From assembly GCA_034006265.1 (NCBI GenBank), contig JAVETB010000010.1:1-58614 (forward strand): DNA of 58,614 nt, read 5' to 3'. Under the pieces are notes generated by a model. That model did not search any database and was not told the origin of the DNA. It was given only the letters and a program-made list of their open reading frames with translations. The stretch is from Syntrophus sp034006265 (GTDB taxonomy: Bacteria; Desulfobacterota; Syntrophia; Syntrophales; Syntrophaceae). Below are positions 40,071 to 49,373 of this stretch, one piece after another (the stretch's first letter is position 1; every line of letters begins with the position of its first letter). Made by a program: the position numbers and the translations under genes.

Positions 40071-42005
40071 TCAGGCGGGAGAATCAGGCACCCGCTCTGG
40101 TTTTTGATCCATCATGGCCAAGACGGCGGCCACAATGCCCTGTTCATCGATTCCATAAAGGTCCCGCAGCTCCGCCTGAGTGGCATGCTGTGCAAACTCG
40201 TCCCGGACTCCCAGCCTTTTGATGCGGAGATTGCGGACGCCGTTTTCTTCGAAGCATTCCAGGACGGCACTGCCGAACCCCCCCATGACGGCATTTTCCT
40301 CGACGGTCAGGATGTGCTTGAATGAGCGTGAAAGATCCAAAAGGAGTTGACGGTCCAAAGGCTTGACAAACCGGGCATTGACGACCGCGACGGAGATCCC
40401 CGCCTTTGCGAGTTTCTCCGAGGCGGCAAGGGCGGGGTAAACCGTCGAGCCGATGGCCAGGACGGCAACGTCCGTCCCGTCGGAAAGCAACTCCCCTCTG
40501 CCGATTTCCAGGAGGGTGGGTTCCTCATCCAGGGAAACTCCGATCCCGCTTCCCCGGGGATACCGGATCGCGACGGGGCGGCCATAGCCCATTGCCGAAA
40601 AGAGCATGCTCTGCAGTTCATTCTCGTCCTTCGGCGCCATGACGATCATGTTCGGAATCGGCCGGAGAAAGGACAGATCAAAGAGTCCGTGGTGGGTTGG
40701 GCCGTCTTCCCCGACAAATCCGGAGCGGTCCAGGGCAAAGACCACCGGAAGATTCTGCAGGCAGACGTCGTGAAGAATCTGGTCATAGGCCCGTTGCAGA
40801 AAGCTCGAATAGATGGCGACAACAGGAATCATCCCTTCGGTGGCCAAGCCGGCGGCGAAGGTTACGCTATGCTGTTCGGCAATGCCCACATCGAAAAATC
40901 GCTCCGGAAATTGTCCTGCGAATTCATTCAGTCCGGTGCCTTCGCACATGGCGGCCGTGATGGCGACAATTCGGGGATTGTCCCGGGCCAGCCGGACAAG
41001 CGTCCGGCCGAACACCTGCGTATAGGAGGCAAACGCCTGAGCACCTCCGGCAGAGCTAAGCCCTCCCGTTTCGGGATAAAAGGGCCCGATGCCATGAAAA
41101 CGCAGGGGCTCCGCTTCTGCAAACTCGTAGCCTTTGCCCTTCCGGGTGATGACATGGACCAGAACAGGACCTTCCATATTGCGGACATTTTCGAGGTTCC
41201 GGATCAAATGATCGAGGCGGTGACCGTCCAGAGGGCCCACATAGGTAAATCCGAGGTCTTCAAAAAGTGCCCCGGGCACGATGAGGGCTTTCAGGGACTC
41301 CTCCGCTCTCTTGGAAAATTCCAGGACCTGCTCGCCGATGGAGGGAATCGTTTTCAGAAAATTCTTGATGTCCTTCCGGATTTTCTTGACGGTCTGGCCG
41401 GTCATTACGGAGTTCAGGTAGCAGGATAGGGCCCCCACATTCGGCGAGATGGACATCTCGTTGTCGTTGAGGATGATGATCAGGTCCTTCTTGCGGTCTC
41501 CGGACCAGTTCAGGCCTTCAAAAGCCAGCCCGGCCGTCATGGATCCGTCGCCGATGATGGCCACGACCTTAAATGTTTCTTTTTTCAGATCCCGGGCCTC
41601 GAGGATGCCGGAAGCGGCGGAAATGGATGTGCTGCTGTGGCCGACGTTGAAAACATCATAGGGGCTCTCCTCCCGTTTCGGGAAGCCGCTGATGCCGCCC
41701 TTCTGACGGAGGGTGAAAAATCGGTCCGCCCGTCCGGTGATCAATTTGTGGGCATAGGCCTGATGACCAACATCCCAGATGATCTTATCCCGCGGGGTAT
41801 CAAAAACCTTGTGCACGGCCAGCGTCAGTTCGACGGCCCCGAGGGATGACGCCAGGTGACCGCCCGTCCGGGAAACCGTTCCAATGATGGTGGCTCGAAG
41901 ATCGTCAGCCAAGGCCGCAAGGGCATCGTTGTTCATGTTCCGGATGTCCCTGGGATATAAAATCCCGTTGAGAAGGCGTCCGGAGCTTCGCTTTGAGAGG
42001 TCCAT
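40071..42005 (-). CDS. dxs: 1-deoxy-D-xylulose-5-phosphate synthase
   Basis: First enzyme of the MEP pathway, joining pyruvate and glyceraldehyde 3-phosphate with thiamine diphosphate. The body has GGHLASSLGAVELTLAVH, IIGDGSMTAGLAFEGLNW and ILNDNEMSISPN (cofactor-metal site), and GEDGPTHHGLFDLSFLRPIP. About 644 residues from ATG 42005; a TTG at 42053 adds a phenylalanine-rich stretch that does not look coding. ispA ends 54 bp upstream, and tlyA starts 36 bp downstream. Confidence 0.95.
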   Translation of the reverse strand: MDLSKRSSGRLLNGILYPRDIRNMNNDALAALADDLRATIIGTVSRTGGHLASSLGAVELTLAVHKVFDTPRDKIIWDVGHQAYAHKLITGRADRFFTLRQKGGISGFPKREESPYDVFNVGHSSTSISAASGILEARDLKKETFKVVAIIGDGSMTAGLAFEGLNWSGDRKKDLIIILNDNEMSISPNVGALSCYLNSVMTGQTVKKIRKDIKNFLKTIPSIGEQVLEFSKRAEESLKALIVPGALFEDLGFTYVGPLDGHRLDHLIRNLENVRNMEGPVLVHVITRKGKGYEFAEAEPLRFHGIGPFYPETGGLSSAGGAQAFASYTQVFGRTLVRLARDNPRIVAITAAMCEGTGLNEFAGQFPERFFDVGIAEQHSVTFAAGLATEGMIPVVAIYSSFLQRAYDQILHDVCLQNLPVVFALDRSGFVGEDGPTHHGLFDLSFLRPIPNMIVMAPKDENELQSMLFSAMGYGRPVAIRYPRGSGIGVSLDEEPTLLEIGRGELLSDGTDVAVLAIGSTVYPALAASEKLAKAGISVAVVNARFVKPLDRQLLLDLSRSFKHILTVEENAVMGGFGSAVLECFEENGVRNLRIKRLGVRDEFAQHATQAELRDLYGIDEQGIVAAVLAMMDQKPERVPDSPA

Positions 42006-42059
42006 AAGGTTGAATATAGCAAAAAATGATCTGTTAAAAAAAAGTGAAGGCAATCGGTC

Positions 42060-42974
42060 CTAAAACCGCCGTTCCAGGAAATACCGTGCCAGCAGCCGCA
42101 GAGGCATCGCGCGGCGGTCAAACAACTCCAGGTCGCCCAAGGCGTTCTCAACGAGGGAAAGAGCCTTCTGGCGGGAGTTTTCCAGCCCCAGGAGGTTGGG
42201 AAAGGTCATCTTCCCGCGCGCCGCGTCGCTTCCCGTATTTTTCCCCAGCAGATGGCGGTCTCCTTTAACATTGAGAATATCATCGGCAATCTGGAAAACC
42301 AGCCCGATTTTGTGACCGTAATCGGTGAGGGCTGCAAGGTGCAATTCGGAAGCGCAGGAGAGGATTGCGCCGGCCCTCAATGAGACGACAATCATTGCGC
42401 CGGTCTTCCTGGAGTGAATCTGATTCAGCACATCCAGATTTCCCGGTTTGCCCTCCGCCTTCACATCGCCGACCTGTCCACCCACCATCCCGAAAGCCCC
42501 CGCGGCCTTGGCGATTTCGGAAATGACCTTCAGGAGTGTTTCCGGTGCGATTCCGGCCTGCAGGTCCCCGCGGGCCATGAGAGCAAATGCCTCCGTGAGC
42601 AGAGCGTCACCGGCAAGAATAGCCAGGGCCTCACCGAATACCTTATGGCTGGTGGGGTTCCCCCTGCGGTAATCGTCATTGTCCATTGCCGGAAGGTCGT
42701 CGTGGATGAGGGAATAGGTATGGATGTATTCCAGGGCGCAGGCCACCGGAAGGATGTTCTCGGGAACATCGGATCGGCCAACCGCCTCCGCCGCCGCAAG
42801 GCAGAGAATGGGGCGTATCCGTTTTCCTCCGGCAAAGAGGCTGTAGCGCATCGCCTTGAAAAGGTCCGCCGTCAGGCTGTCATCGCCGGGCAGGAAGCGG
42901 TCGATGGCCTCGTCGATCCGTTGCTTTCGATCCTTAAGGTAGGCGTTCAAATCCAAAAGGGGTTCAGGATTCAT
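42060..42974 (-). CDS. ispA: Farnesyl/geranylgeranyl diphosphate synthase
   Basis: Chain-elongating prenyltransferase of about 304 residues. The first Asp-rich motif is in HDDLPAMDNDDYRRG and GGKRIRPILC is upstream. The second Asp-rich motif reads QIADDILNVKGD, with Asn where most relatives have Asp, a mild variant. ATG 42974 is chosen since GGAGG AAAGG directly precedes it; it overlaps the xseB stop by 11 bp. Product chain length cannot be told by eye. Context with dxs and ispH supports isoprenoid supply. Confidence 0.93.
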   Translation of the reverse strand: MNPEPLLDLNAYLKDRKQRIDEAIDRFLPGDDSLTADLFKAMRYSLFAGGKRIRPILCLAAAEAVGRSDVPENILPVACALEYIHTYSLIHDDLPAMDNDDYRRGNPTSHKVFGEALAILAGDALLTEAFALMARGDLQAGIAPETLLKVISEIAKAAGAFGMVGGQVGDVKAEGKPGNLDVLNQIHSRKTGAMIVVSLRAGAILSCASELHLAALTDYGHKIGLVFQIADDILNVKGDRHLLGKNTGSDAARGKMTFPNLLGLENSRQKALSLVENALGDLELFDRRAMPLRLLARYFLERRF

Positions 42975-43203
42975 CCTTTCCTCCACTTTCCGGAAAAGGC
43001 TGGACCGTCAGCTGCTGGTTTTCCCGGACAAGCAGCTCCACCCTCCGTTCCGCCTCGTCCAGACGGTTTGCGCACACCCGGGAAAGGCGCACCCCCTCTT
43101 CAAAGGCTTTCAGGGATTCTTCCAGGGTCATTTCACCCGTTTCCATTTTACGTAAGAGGGCTTCCAGTTTGGCCATGGCCTCTTCAAATTTTTCCTTTGC
43201 CAT
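42964..43203 (-). CDS. xseB: Exonuclease VII small subunit
   Basis: 79-residue coiled-coil subunit (FEEAMAKLEALLRKMETGEMTLEESLKAFEEGVRLSRVCANRLDEAERRVE), the standard XseB signature. AGGAGA precedes the ATG. It lies 18 bp after xseA and overlaps ispA, the common xseA-xseB-ispA order. Confidence 0.95.
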   Translation of the reverse strand: MAKEKFEEAMAKLEALLRKMETGEMTLEESLKAFEEGVRLSRVCANRLDEAERRVELLVRENQQLTVQPFPESGGKDES

Positions 43204-43221
43204 AACATCGTCTCCTGTCCA

Positions 43222-44574
43222 TTATTCCGGGAAGATCCGGTCAACCACTGCCCGGAAGCGGCCCCGAAAAACCTGCACCTCGAGGGAATCCCCGGGCGAA
43301 AGTACTTCGGCATTCCTGACGATCCGACCGTGGGGAAGGGTGCGGACGATGCCGTAGCCTCGGGACAACACAGCCAAGGGACTGAGGGATTCAAGCCGGG
43401 TCGCCTGAAGGGCCCATGCCTTCCTGGACTGCTCGCAAAAGCGGCGGATGGCAGCATTGAGACGGTTTCCCAAAATGTCCATTTCCAGGCGGCTGCTGCG
43501 AATCCTGCCGAGGGGGCCTGCCTGCCGGAGGTGCAGAGAAAGAAGAAGAAGTTTCTGTTTCTCCCTTGAAATCCTTTCCTTCGAAAGGGACCGGAGGCGT
43601 TCCTCCCGATCATCCAGGGAAAGGCGGAATCCGGCAATGAGCCGCTTCGGATCCTTCAGTCTTGCCTGCTGGAGGTACAGCCGTTCCCGATCCCGCGACA
43701 GCTTCCGGCGGCAGGCCTTGGCAAGACGCATCTGCAGGCCGGAGAGCCTCAGCGACAGTTCTGCCCTATCGGGAACGGCAAGCTCCGCCGCAGCCGACGG
43801 AGTCGGCGCACGCAGATCCGCCGCGAAATCAGCGATCGTATAATCCGTTTCATGGCCGACCGCGGAGATGACCGGGATTGTGGAAGCGGCAATGGCCCGG
43901 GCGACCCTCTCGTCGTTGAAAGGGGCAAGATCTTCCAGGGATCCGCCGCCGCGGGCCAGGATCAGGACGTCGATGCCGCCGAAGGCGATCATATCCTGAA
44001 ACGCCTGGACAATGTCTCCTGCTGCCGCGGTTCCCTGGACCCGGACCGGGGATACCAAAAGGGAGACGGAGGAAAAGCGTCTTTTCGAAATGCTGAGGAT
44101 GTCGCGGATAACGGCCCCGGTGGGAGAGGTGATGACGCCGATCCTCCGAGGCAGATAGGGGATCGGTTTCTTCCTCAGGGGGTCAAAAAGGCCTTCGGCC
44201 TGAAGACGGAGCTTCAACTGTTCATAAGCTTTCTGGAGAGCGCCCGTTCCGCGCGGCTCCACCGAATCAAGGATCAGCTGGTATTCCCCGCGGGGTGCAT
44301 AGACGGTCAGCCTGCCCCGGCAGAGGATATGCATGCCTTCATCAAGCTCGAAAAGGGGAAGGCGGTTGCTGCGAAAGGCCTTTAATCCGGAGGGTGATTT
44401 GAAAATTACGGCCCGGATCTGGCTTTTCTCATCCTTGAGGGTGAAATAGAGGTGCCCTGACGAGGGGCGGCGGAGATTGGATACTTCCCCTTCAACCCAG
44501 ATCAGATTGAAACGAATTTCCAGGAGATCCCCGATCTGTTTATTCAATTCTGAAACGGTCAGTATCCCCGTCAT
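43222..44574 (-). CDS. xseA: Exonuclease VII large subunit
   Basis: Single-strand exonuclease subunit, about 450 residues. The N-terminal OB fold is TVSELNKQIGDLLEIRFNLIWVEGEVSNLRRPSSGHLYFTLKDE, and the catalytic region includes IGVITSPTGAVIRDIL, RGGGSLEDLAPFNDE and ISAVGHETDYTIADFAADLRAPTPSAAAE. ATG 44574 fits a ribosome site AAGGA four to five bases upstream. It heads the run leading into isoprenoid genes and is divergent from the deoxyhypusine-synthase-like gene. Confidence 0.96.
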   Translation of the reverse strand: MTGILTVSELNKQIGDLLEIRFNLIWVEGEVSNLRRPSSGHLYFTLKDEKSQIRAVIFKSPSGLKAFRSNRLPLFELDEGMHILCRGRLTVYAPRGEYQLILDSVEPRGTGALQKAYEQLKLRLQAEGLFDPLRKKPIPYLPRRIGVITSPTGAVIRDILSISKRRFSSVSLLVSPVRVQGTAAAGDIVQAFQDMIAFGGIDVLILARGGGSLEDLAPFNDERVARAIAASTIPVISAVGHETDYTIADFAADLRAPTPSAAAELAVPDRAELSLRLSGLQMRLAKACRRKLSRDRERLYLQQARLKDPKRLIAGFRLSLDDREERLRSLSKERISREKQKLLLLSLHLRQAGPLGRIRSSRLEMDILGNRLNAAIRRFCEQSRKAWALQATRLESLSPLAVLSRGYGIVRTLPHGRIVRNAEVLSPGDSLEVQVFRGRFRAVVDRIFPE

Positions 44575-44817
44575 CATTTCCTTCATTTTAGAGCAACTAT
44601 CAGATATCGCCCATTGTGGCAAGGGTGATTTTGTCCAGCGTTCTTCCGAAGTTGACATTTGAACAGGCTTGATTTAAGAGTAGGATCGGTTGTCGGAACG
44701 CTTTTCCGCTGGGTAGAGATTCTGGAAGAGCCTTCGGTGGAAATTTGCTATACGAAATCATAACGGCAGGCATGGGAGCCGATGCTCGGTTCAACGTTCT
44801 GCGTCTCAGGAGTATAC

Positions 44818-45834
44818 ATGGAAAAGAAGGATTATCTGAAAAAACCCGTGGTGCATATCGATTTTACGAAAATCAACTCGGTGGAGATCATCCGGGCCAT
44901 GAGGGGCATGTCCTTTACAGCCCGCGATCTTGCCGTGGCGTCTGAAATTTATGACGCGATGCTGGCCGATGAGGATTGCGCCGTGATTCTCACGATTGCG
45001 GGAAGCACGAGTGCTGCGGGATGCATGCAGCTGTATGCGGATTTGGTCCGGTATAACATGGTGGACGTCATCGTGGCGACGGGGGCGACGATTGTCGACA
45101 TGGATTTCTTCGAAGCCCTTGGCTTCCGGCATTACCAGGGAACTCCCCATGTGGACGACCAGGATCTGCGCAGGCTTTATATCGACCGGATCTACGACAC
45201 CTTCATCGATGAGGAGGAACTGCAGGTCTGCGACCGCACCATCAAGGAGATTGCCGACGCGCTTCCCCCCAGGCCCTATTCCTCCCGGGAATTCATCCGG
45301 GAAATGGGACGCTATCTGTCGTCCCATGCCGTCAAAAAGAATTCGCTCGTTCAGACGGCCTTTGAACACGATGTGCCCATTTTCTGTCCGGCCTTTTCGG
45401 ACAGCAGTGCCGGTTTTGGTCTGGTCCTCCATCAGTGGAACACACCAGAATCCCATGTAAGTATCGATTCTGTCAAGGATTTCCTGGAACTGACCATGAT
45501 CAAGATGGCGGTGGAAAACTCAGGACTGCTGATGATCGGTGGTGGGGTTCCCAAGAATTTTGCCCAGGATACCGTGATCTGCGCTGAAGTGCTCGGAAAG
45601 GAAGTGCCCATGCACCGCTACGCCATTCAAATTACCGTAGCGGACGCCCGCGACGGCGCCTGTTCCAGTTCCACGCTCCGCGAAGCGACCTCCTGGGGAA
45701 AGGTGGACGTATCTTACGAGCAGATGGTTTATGCAGAAGCCACGTCTGTCCTCCCCCTCATGGCCAGCTATGCCTATCAACAGGGGCACTGGAAGGAAAG
45801 GCAGCGGCGGAAGCTCTCGCAGACCTTCGGCTAG
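44818..45834 (+). CDS. Deoxyhypusine-synthase-like protein
   Basis: Homologue of deoxyhypusine synthase, 338 residues. NAD-site and fold motifs are ILTIAGSTSAAGCMQLYADLVRYNMVDVIVATGAT, then IFCPAFSDSSAGFGLVL and LLMIGGGVPKNF. The lysine that carries the aminobutyl group in the eukaryotic enzyme is kept (EATSWGKVDVS, about residue 297). Bacteria lack the eIF5A substrate; in the cyanobacterium Anabaena a homologue is needed for homospermidine synthesis, so a polyamine role is plausible. CAGGAG precedes ATG 44818. No other polyamine gene is near, and the next gene is tolC-like. Confidence 0.9.
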   Translation: MEKKDYLKKPVVHIDFTKINSVEIIRAMRGMSFTARDLAVASEIYDAMLADEDCAVILTIAGSTSAAGCMQLYADLVRYNMVDVIVATGATIVDMDFFEALGFRHYQGTPHVDDQDLRRLYIDRIYDTFIDEEELQVCDRTIKEIADALPPRPYSSREFIREMGRYLSSHAVKKNSLVQTAFEHDVPIFCPAFSDSSAGFGLVLHQWNTPESHVSIDSVKDFLELTMIKMAVENSGLLMIGGGVPKNFAQDTVICAEVLGKEVPMHRYAIQITVADARDGACSSSTLREATSWGKVDVSYEQMVYAEATSVLPLMASYAYQQGHWKERQRRKLSQTFG

Positions 45835-46123
45835 ATCGAGAAAAGCGCCGATTACCAGCCCTTTTTTTTCAAAATATTGCAGCGGATACCGAACATGAAG
45901 CATCTGGTGAAGAGCATGGCCCGTGCTGTTGCGAGCCGGTATCTGCTGCAAACTCGCCAGAATAAGACGCCATCCCACGCCGACTGAGATCGTAGAGCAC
46001 CGGCTTGAAGGAGATGAGCCGACGATGTTATGCGGGCATGCTCGCTGCCGATTTTTGAGGTTCTGGAACGCCCGTATCCCGTATTATGCAGAATTTCTGA
46101 GGCACAGGTCCGAATGTGAAGTC

Positions 46124-47401
46124 ATGAACAAACATCTCAAATTCATTTTGGCGGCTCTACTGCTGGCTCTGTTTCCCGCACCGGCCGGAGCGGAAATGCA
46201 GGTCCGACCGGGAGAACGCCTGGATCTTCAACGGTGTGTGCAAATAGCTCTTCGAAACCATCCTGCCGTTCAGGCGGCCAGGGATACGATTCGAATCGGC
46301 GAAAGCAGGGTAGGGCAGGCTAAGGCGAGCTATTATCCCGAGATCAACTGGCAGACGGATTACACCCGTTTCAATCGCTCCAGGGCGGGAAGAAACACCT
46401 TTGAAGACTATAACAGCAGCGTGGTCCTGAGTCAGACACTCCTGGATTTCGGAAGACGAAGGTCCTCTGTGAACATTGAAAAGCTCTCCACCGATGCCTT
46501 TCGCCAGGATCTTGATGACACGGAGGCGGAGATCGTGTTCGGCGTAAAGTCTGCCTATTTCACCACGCTGCTGGCCGAAAAAAACCAACAGGTCGCCGTG
46601 GAGACCGTCGGTCGGTTTCAGCATCATCTCACCCAGGCCAAAGGTTTTTTTGAGGTGGGCATAAAACCGAAGTTCGATGTGACCAAGGCCGAAGTTGACC
46701 TAAGCAATGCCGTTCTCAATCGGATAAGGGCTGAAAATGATTTGAGGATCGCCCGTGTCGTCCTGAACAATGCCATGGGGCTACCAGGCGCTTCCGGCTA
46801 TGTTCTGGAAGACAGTCTGCTGTTTAAGGACAATCCGACCGATCTTCCCGATGCGCTGGAACGGGCGTTCCGTAACCGACCTGACCTGCAATCGATCCGA
46901 AAGAAATTGTCGGCGGCGGAAGAATCTGTTGAACTGGCGCGCAAGGGGTATTATCCCCATGTGACCGGATCGGCCGGCTACGGCTTCAGCGGCGAGGATT
47001 TTCCCCTCCAGGAAGGCTGGAATGTCGGGGCCTTTTTAAATGTTCCCTTGTTCAGCGGTTTCGAGACGCGCTATGCCGTTGAGGGGGCACGGGCAACCCT
47101 GGAGGTGCTCCGGACGAATGAGTCGTCGCTTCGGCAATCGATACGCCTTGAAGTGGAACAGGCCCTTTCAAATCTACGGGAGGCCCGGGAGCGGAGGGAG
47201 GCCACTCTCGTTGCCGTTCGTCAGGCCGAAGAAAACGCGGAGCTGGCCGAGGGACGCTATGAAGCCGGAGTGGGAAATCCGATCGAAGTGACCGACGCCC
47301 TGGTGTCCCTGAGCAATGCCAGAACAGCCTATGCGTCCGCGCTGGCCGATTTCCGGATTGCTCAGGCGGGCTTGGAAAGGGCGGTGGGTGAAACTTTCTG
47401 A
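46124..47401 (+). CDS. TolC-family outer-membrane efflux protein
   Basis: Outer-membrane channel of a tripartite pump, 425 residues from ATG 46124. A signal peptide (ILAALLLALFPAPAGA) is followed by the repeated TolC pattern: LDLQRCVQIALRNHPAVQAARDTIRIGESRVGQAKASYYPEI, then a second copy beginning LPDALERAFRNRPDLQSIRKKLSAAEESVELARKGYYPHV. Long coiled-coil helices are rich in Ala, Glu and Arg. The ORF is open further upstream, but that part lacks a signal sequence. It is the first gene of an operon with a MacA-like adaptor and a MacB-like ABC pair. Confidence 0.92.
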   Translation: MNKHLKFILAALLLALFPAPAGAEMQVRPGERLDLQRCVQIALRNHPAVQAARDTIRIGESRVGQAKASYYPEINWQTDYTRFNRSRAGRNTFEDYNSSVVLSQTLLDFGRRRSSVNIEKLSTDAFRQDLDDTEAEIVFGVKSAYFTTLLAEKNQQVAVETVGRFQHHLTQAKGFFEVGIKPKFDVTKAEVDLSNAVLNRIRAENDLRIARVVLNNAMGLPGASGYVLEDSLLFKDNPTDLPDALERAFRNRPDLQSIRKKLSAAEESVELARKGYYPHVTGSAGYGFSGEDFPLQEGWNVGAFLNVPLFSGFETRYAVEGARATLEVLRTNESSLRQSIRLEVEQALSNLREARERREATLVAVRQAEENAELAEGRYEAGVGNPIEVTDALVSLSNARTAYASALADFRIAQAGLERAVGETF

Positions 47402-47489
47402 TCGAGCCATGAACGGCCAATGCGGAATCGAAAGGATTCAACTCCCGGTTAGAGAGATCTGAAAAAAAAGGATTGCAGGAAGGGGAATC

Positions 47490-48677
47490 GTGAACAAGAA
47501 ACTGGTCGCCGGGATCGTTATGCTGATCCTGCTCTTCGGAGCCGGAGGTTATTATCTCCGTGATAGCAGGCAGAAGGAACCAACGTACAGGACGGAAACC
47601 GTCTCAAGGGGCAATGTCCGGGCGACGGTCACGGCGACCGGAACGGTCAATGCCGTCACGACCGTCCAGGTTGGCACCCAGGTTTCCGGGACGATCAAGG
47701 GCATCTATGTCGATTTCAACTCCCCTGTGAAAAAAGGGGAGCTCCTTGCCAAGATAGACCCGGCCATATTCGAGGCGCAGGTTCAGCAGGCAAGGGCAAA
47801 CCTGCTCCAGGCGAAGGCGAACGAGGCAAAGGCCGAGGCGTCGATGAGCGATGCGATACGGTCACGGGACCGATACCGGCTGCTCTTTCAGCGCAACCTG
47901 GTCGCCAAAAGTGACTTGGATGCAGCGGAAACGAGCGCCCAGGTATTTCTGTCCCAGCTTTCCGCCGCCAGCGCCCAGGTAGCGCAGACCCGGGCCGCTC
48001 TGAGCCTTGCAGAAACCAACCTGAGATATACACGAATTCTTTCGCCCGTCGACGGTACGGTGATTTCCCGGAATGTCGATGTCGGACAGACGGTGGCCGC
48101 CAGCTTTCAGACCCCTACACTCTTTACCATCGCCCAGGATCTGAAGCGCATGCAGATCGACACCAACGTAGATGAGGCCGATATCGGCAAGGTGAAGGTC
48201 CGGATGCCCGTGGAATTCACCGTGGACGCTTATCCCGATTCCATCTTCCAGGGAAGGGTTGCCGAGGTGCGCATTGCGCCGATCAATGTTCAGAATGTCG
48301 TAACCTACGATGTGGTCGTCCGGGTTGATAATCCGGACATGAGGCTGAAGCCCGGCATGACGGCAAATGTATCACTCATTCTTTCGGACAAGGCGGGGGT
48401 GCTCCGGGTCCCTAATGGAGCCCTGCGTTTCCGTCCGGCGGAAGACGGCAGGGACGTCAAACCCGTCGCCTCGCATGGAAGGGAACAGACCGTATGGGCA
48501 CTGAGGGACCACAGACCTCAGCGCGTTGCCGTCATCCCTGGGATAAGCGATGGAACGTTTACGGAAATCCATGCCGGGACCCTTCGTGAAGGAGAGCAGG
48601 TGATCCTGGAAACCCTGAAGAATAAAAAGAAGGACAACGGCTCCTCCTCTTCCCGCCGGGTTCCAAGGATGTTGTAA
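47490..48677 (+). CDS. MacA-like periplasmic adaptor (HlyD family)
   Basis: Adaptor joining inner-membrane transporter to TolC, 395 residues with GTG start. N-terminal membrane anchor (LVAGIVMLILLFGAGGYYL), lipoyl-like halves (VTATGTVNAVTTVQVGTQVSGTIKGIYVDFNSPVKKGELLAKID and YTRILSPVDGTVISRNVDVGQTVAASFQTPTLFTIAQDL), an alpha-hairpin between them and a beta-barrel. GGAAGGGG lies just upstream. The next gene starts 3 bp after its stop. Confidence 0.92.
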   Translation: MNKKLVAGIVMLILLFGAGGYYLRDSRQKEPTYRTETVSRGNVRATVTATGTVNAVTTVQVGTQVSGTIKGIYVDFNSPVKKGELLAKIDPAIFEAQVQQARANLLQAKANEAKAEASMSDAIRSRDRYRLLFQRNLVAKSDLDAAETSAQVFLSQLSAASAQVAQTRAALSLAETNLRYTRILSPVDGTVISRNVDVGQTVAASFQTPTLFTIAQDLKRMQIDTNVDEADIGKVKVRMPVEFTVDAYPDSIFQGRVAEVRIAPINVQNVVTYDVVVRVDNPDMRLKPGMTANVSLILSDKAGVLRVPNGALRFRPAEDGRDVKPVASHGREQTVWALRDHRPQRVAVIPGISDGTFTEIHAGTLREGEQVILETLKNKKKDNGSSSSRRVPRML

Positions 48678-48680
48678 CTC

Positions 48681-49373
48681 ATGAGATTCCTGGAAACAAA
48701 GGAGCTCTTCAAGATCTACGAGGTGGGGGGGCAGGAGGTCCATGCCCTTGACGGGGTGTCCGTAGCCGTTGACCGGGGGGAGTTTGTAGCCATCATGGGG
48801 CCCTCAGGCTCGGGAAAGTCCACCTTCATGAACATCATCGGCTGCCTGGACGAACCGACGAGGGGAGACTATTTCCTCGATGGGATCGAAGTCGCTGGTT
48901 TGGATCGGGATGAACTGGCTGAGATCCGGAACCGGAAGATCGGGTTTGTCTTTCAGGGGTTCAATCTCCTTCCGCGCACATCCGCCCTGGAAAATGTGGA
49001 ACTGCCGATGCTGTACAATAATCTGTCCGCTGCGGAAAGAAAAAAGCGCGCCATGGATGCCCTTCGGATGCTGGGGCTCAAGGGGAGGGAACAGCATGCC
49101 CCCAGTCAGCTCTCCGGCGGGCAGCAGCAGCGGGTGGCCATTGCCAGAGCACTGGCCAATGAGGCTCCCCTTCTCCTGGCCGATGAGCCGACGGGAAATC
49201 TGGACACGAAAACCGGCGTTGAGATCATGGAGCTTCTGAAAGGCCTGAATTCGGAATCGGGGATCACCATCGTGCTGGTGACCCATGAACAGGAAATCGC
49301 AGCCTTCAGCCGGAGGATCATCCGCTTCCGGGACGGACGCGTTCAAAGCGATGAAACCAAGGGTTCGTCATGA
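48681..49373 (+). CDS. MacB/LolD-type ABC transporter ATPase
   Basis: ATP-binding subunit, 230 residues. Walker A GPSGSGKSTFMNIIGCLDEPT, signature LSGGQQQRVAIARAL, Walker B LLADEPTGNLDT and switch region VTHEQEIAAF are intact. In Escherichia coli MacB this domain is fused to the permease; here it is a separate gene. It overlaps the permease start by 4 bp (ATGA), ensuring coupled synthesis. Confidence 0.95.
   Translation: MRFLETKELFKIYEVGGQEVHALDGVSVAVDRGEFVAIMGPSGSGKSTFMNIIGCLDEPTRGDYFLDGIEVAGLDRDELAEIRNRKIGFVFQGFNLLPRTSALENVELPMLYNNLSAAERKKRAMDALRMLGLKGREQHAPSQLSGGQQQRVAIARALANEAPLLLADEPTGNLDTKTGVEIMELLKGLNSESGITIVLVTHEQEIAAFSRRIIRFRDGRVQSDETKGSS

Noticed and set aside
40347..41429. 360-codon open frame antisense to dxs
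   Set aside because: The - strand frame encodes an unmistakable Dxs; the antisense frame is a by-product of GC-rich codon use.
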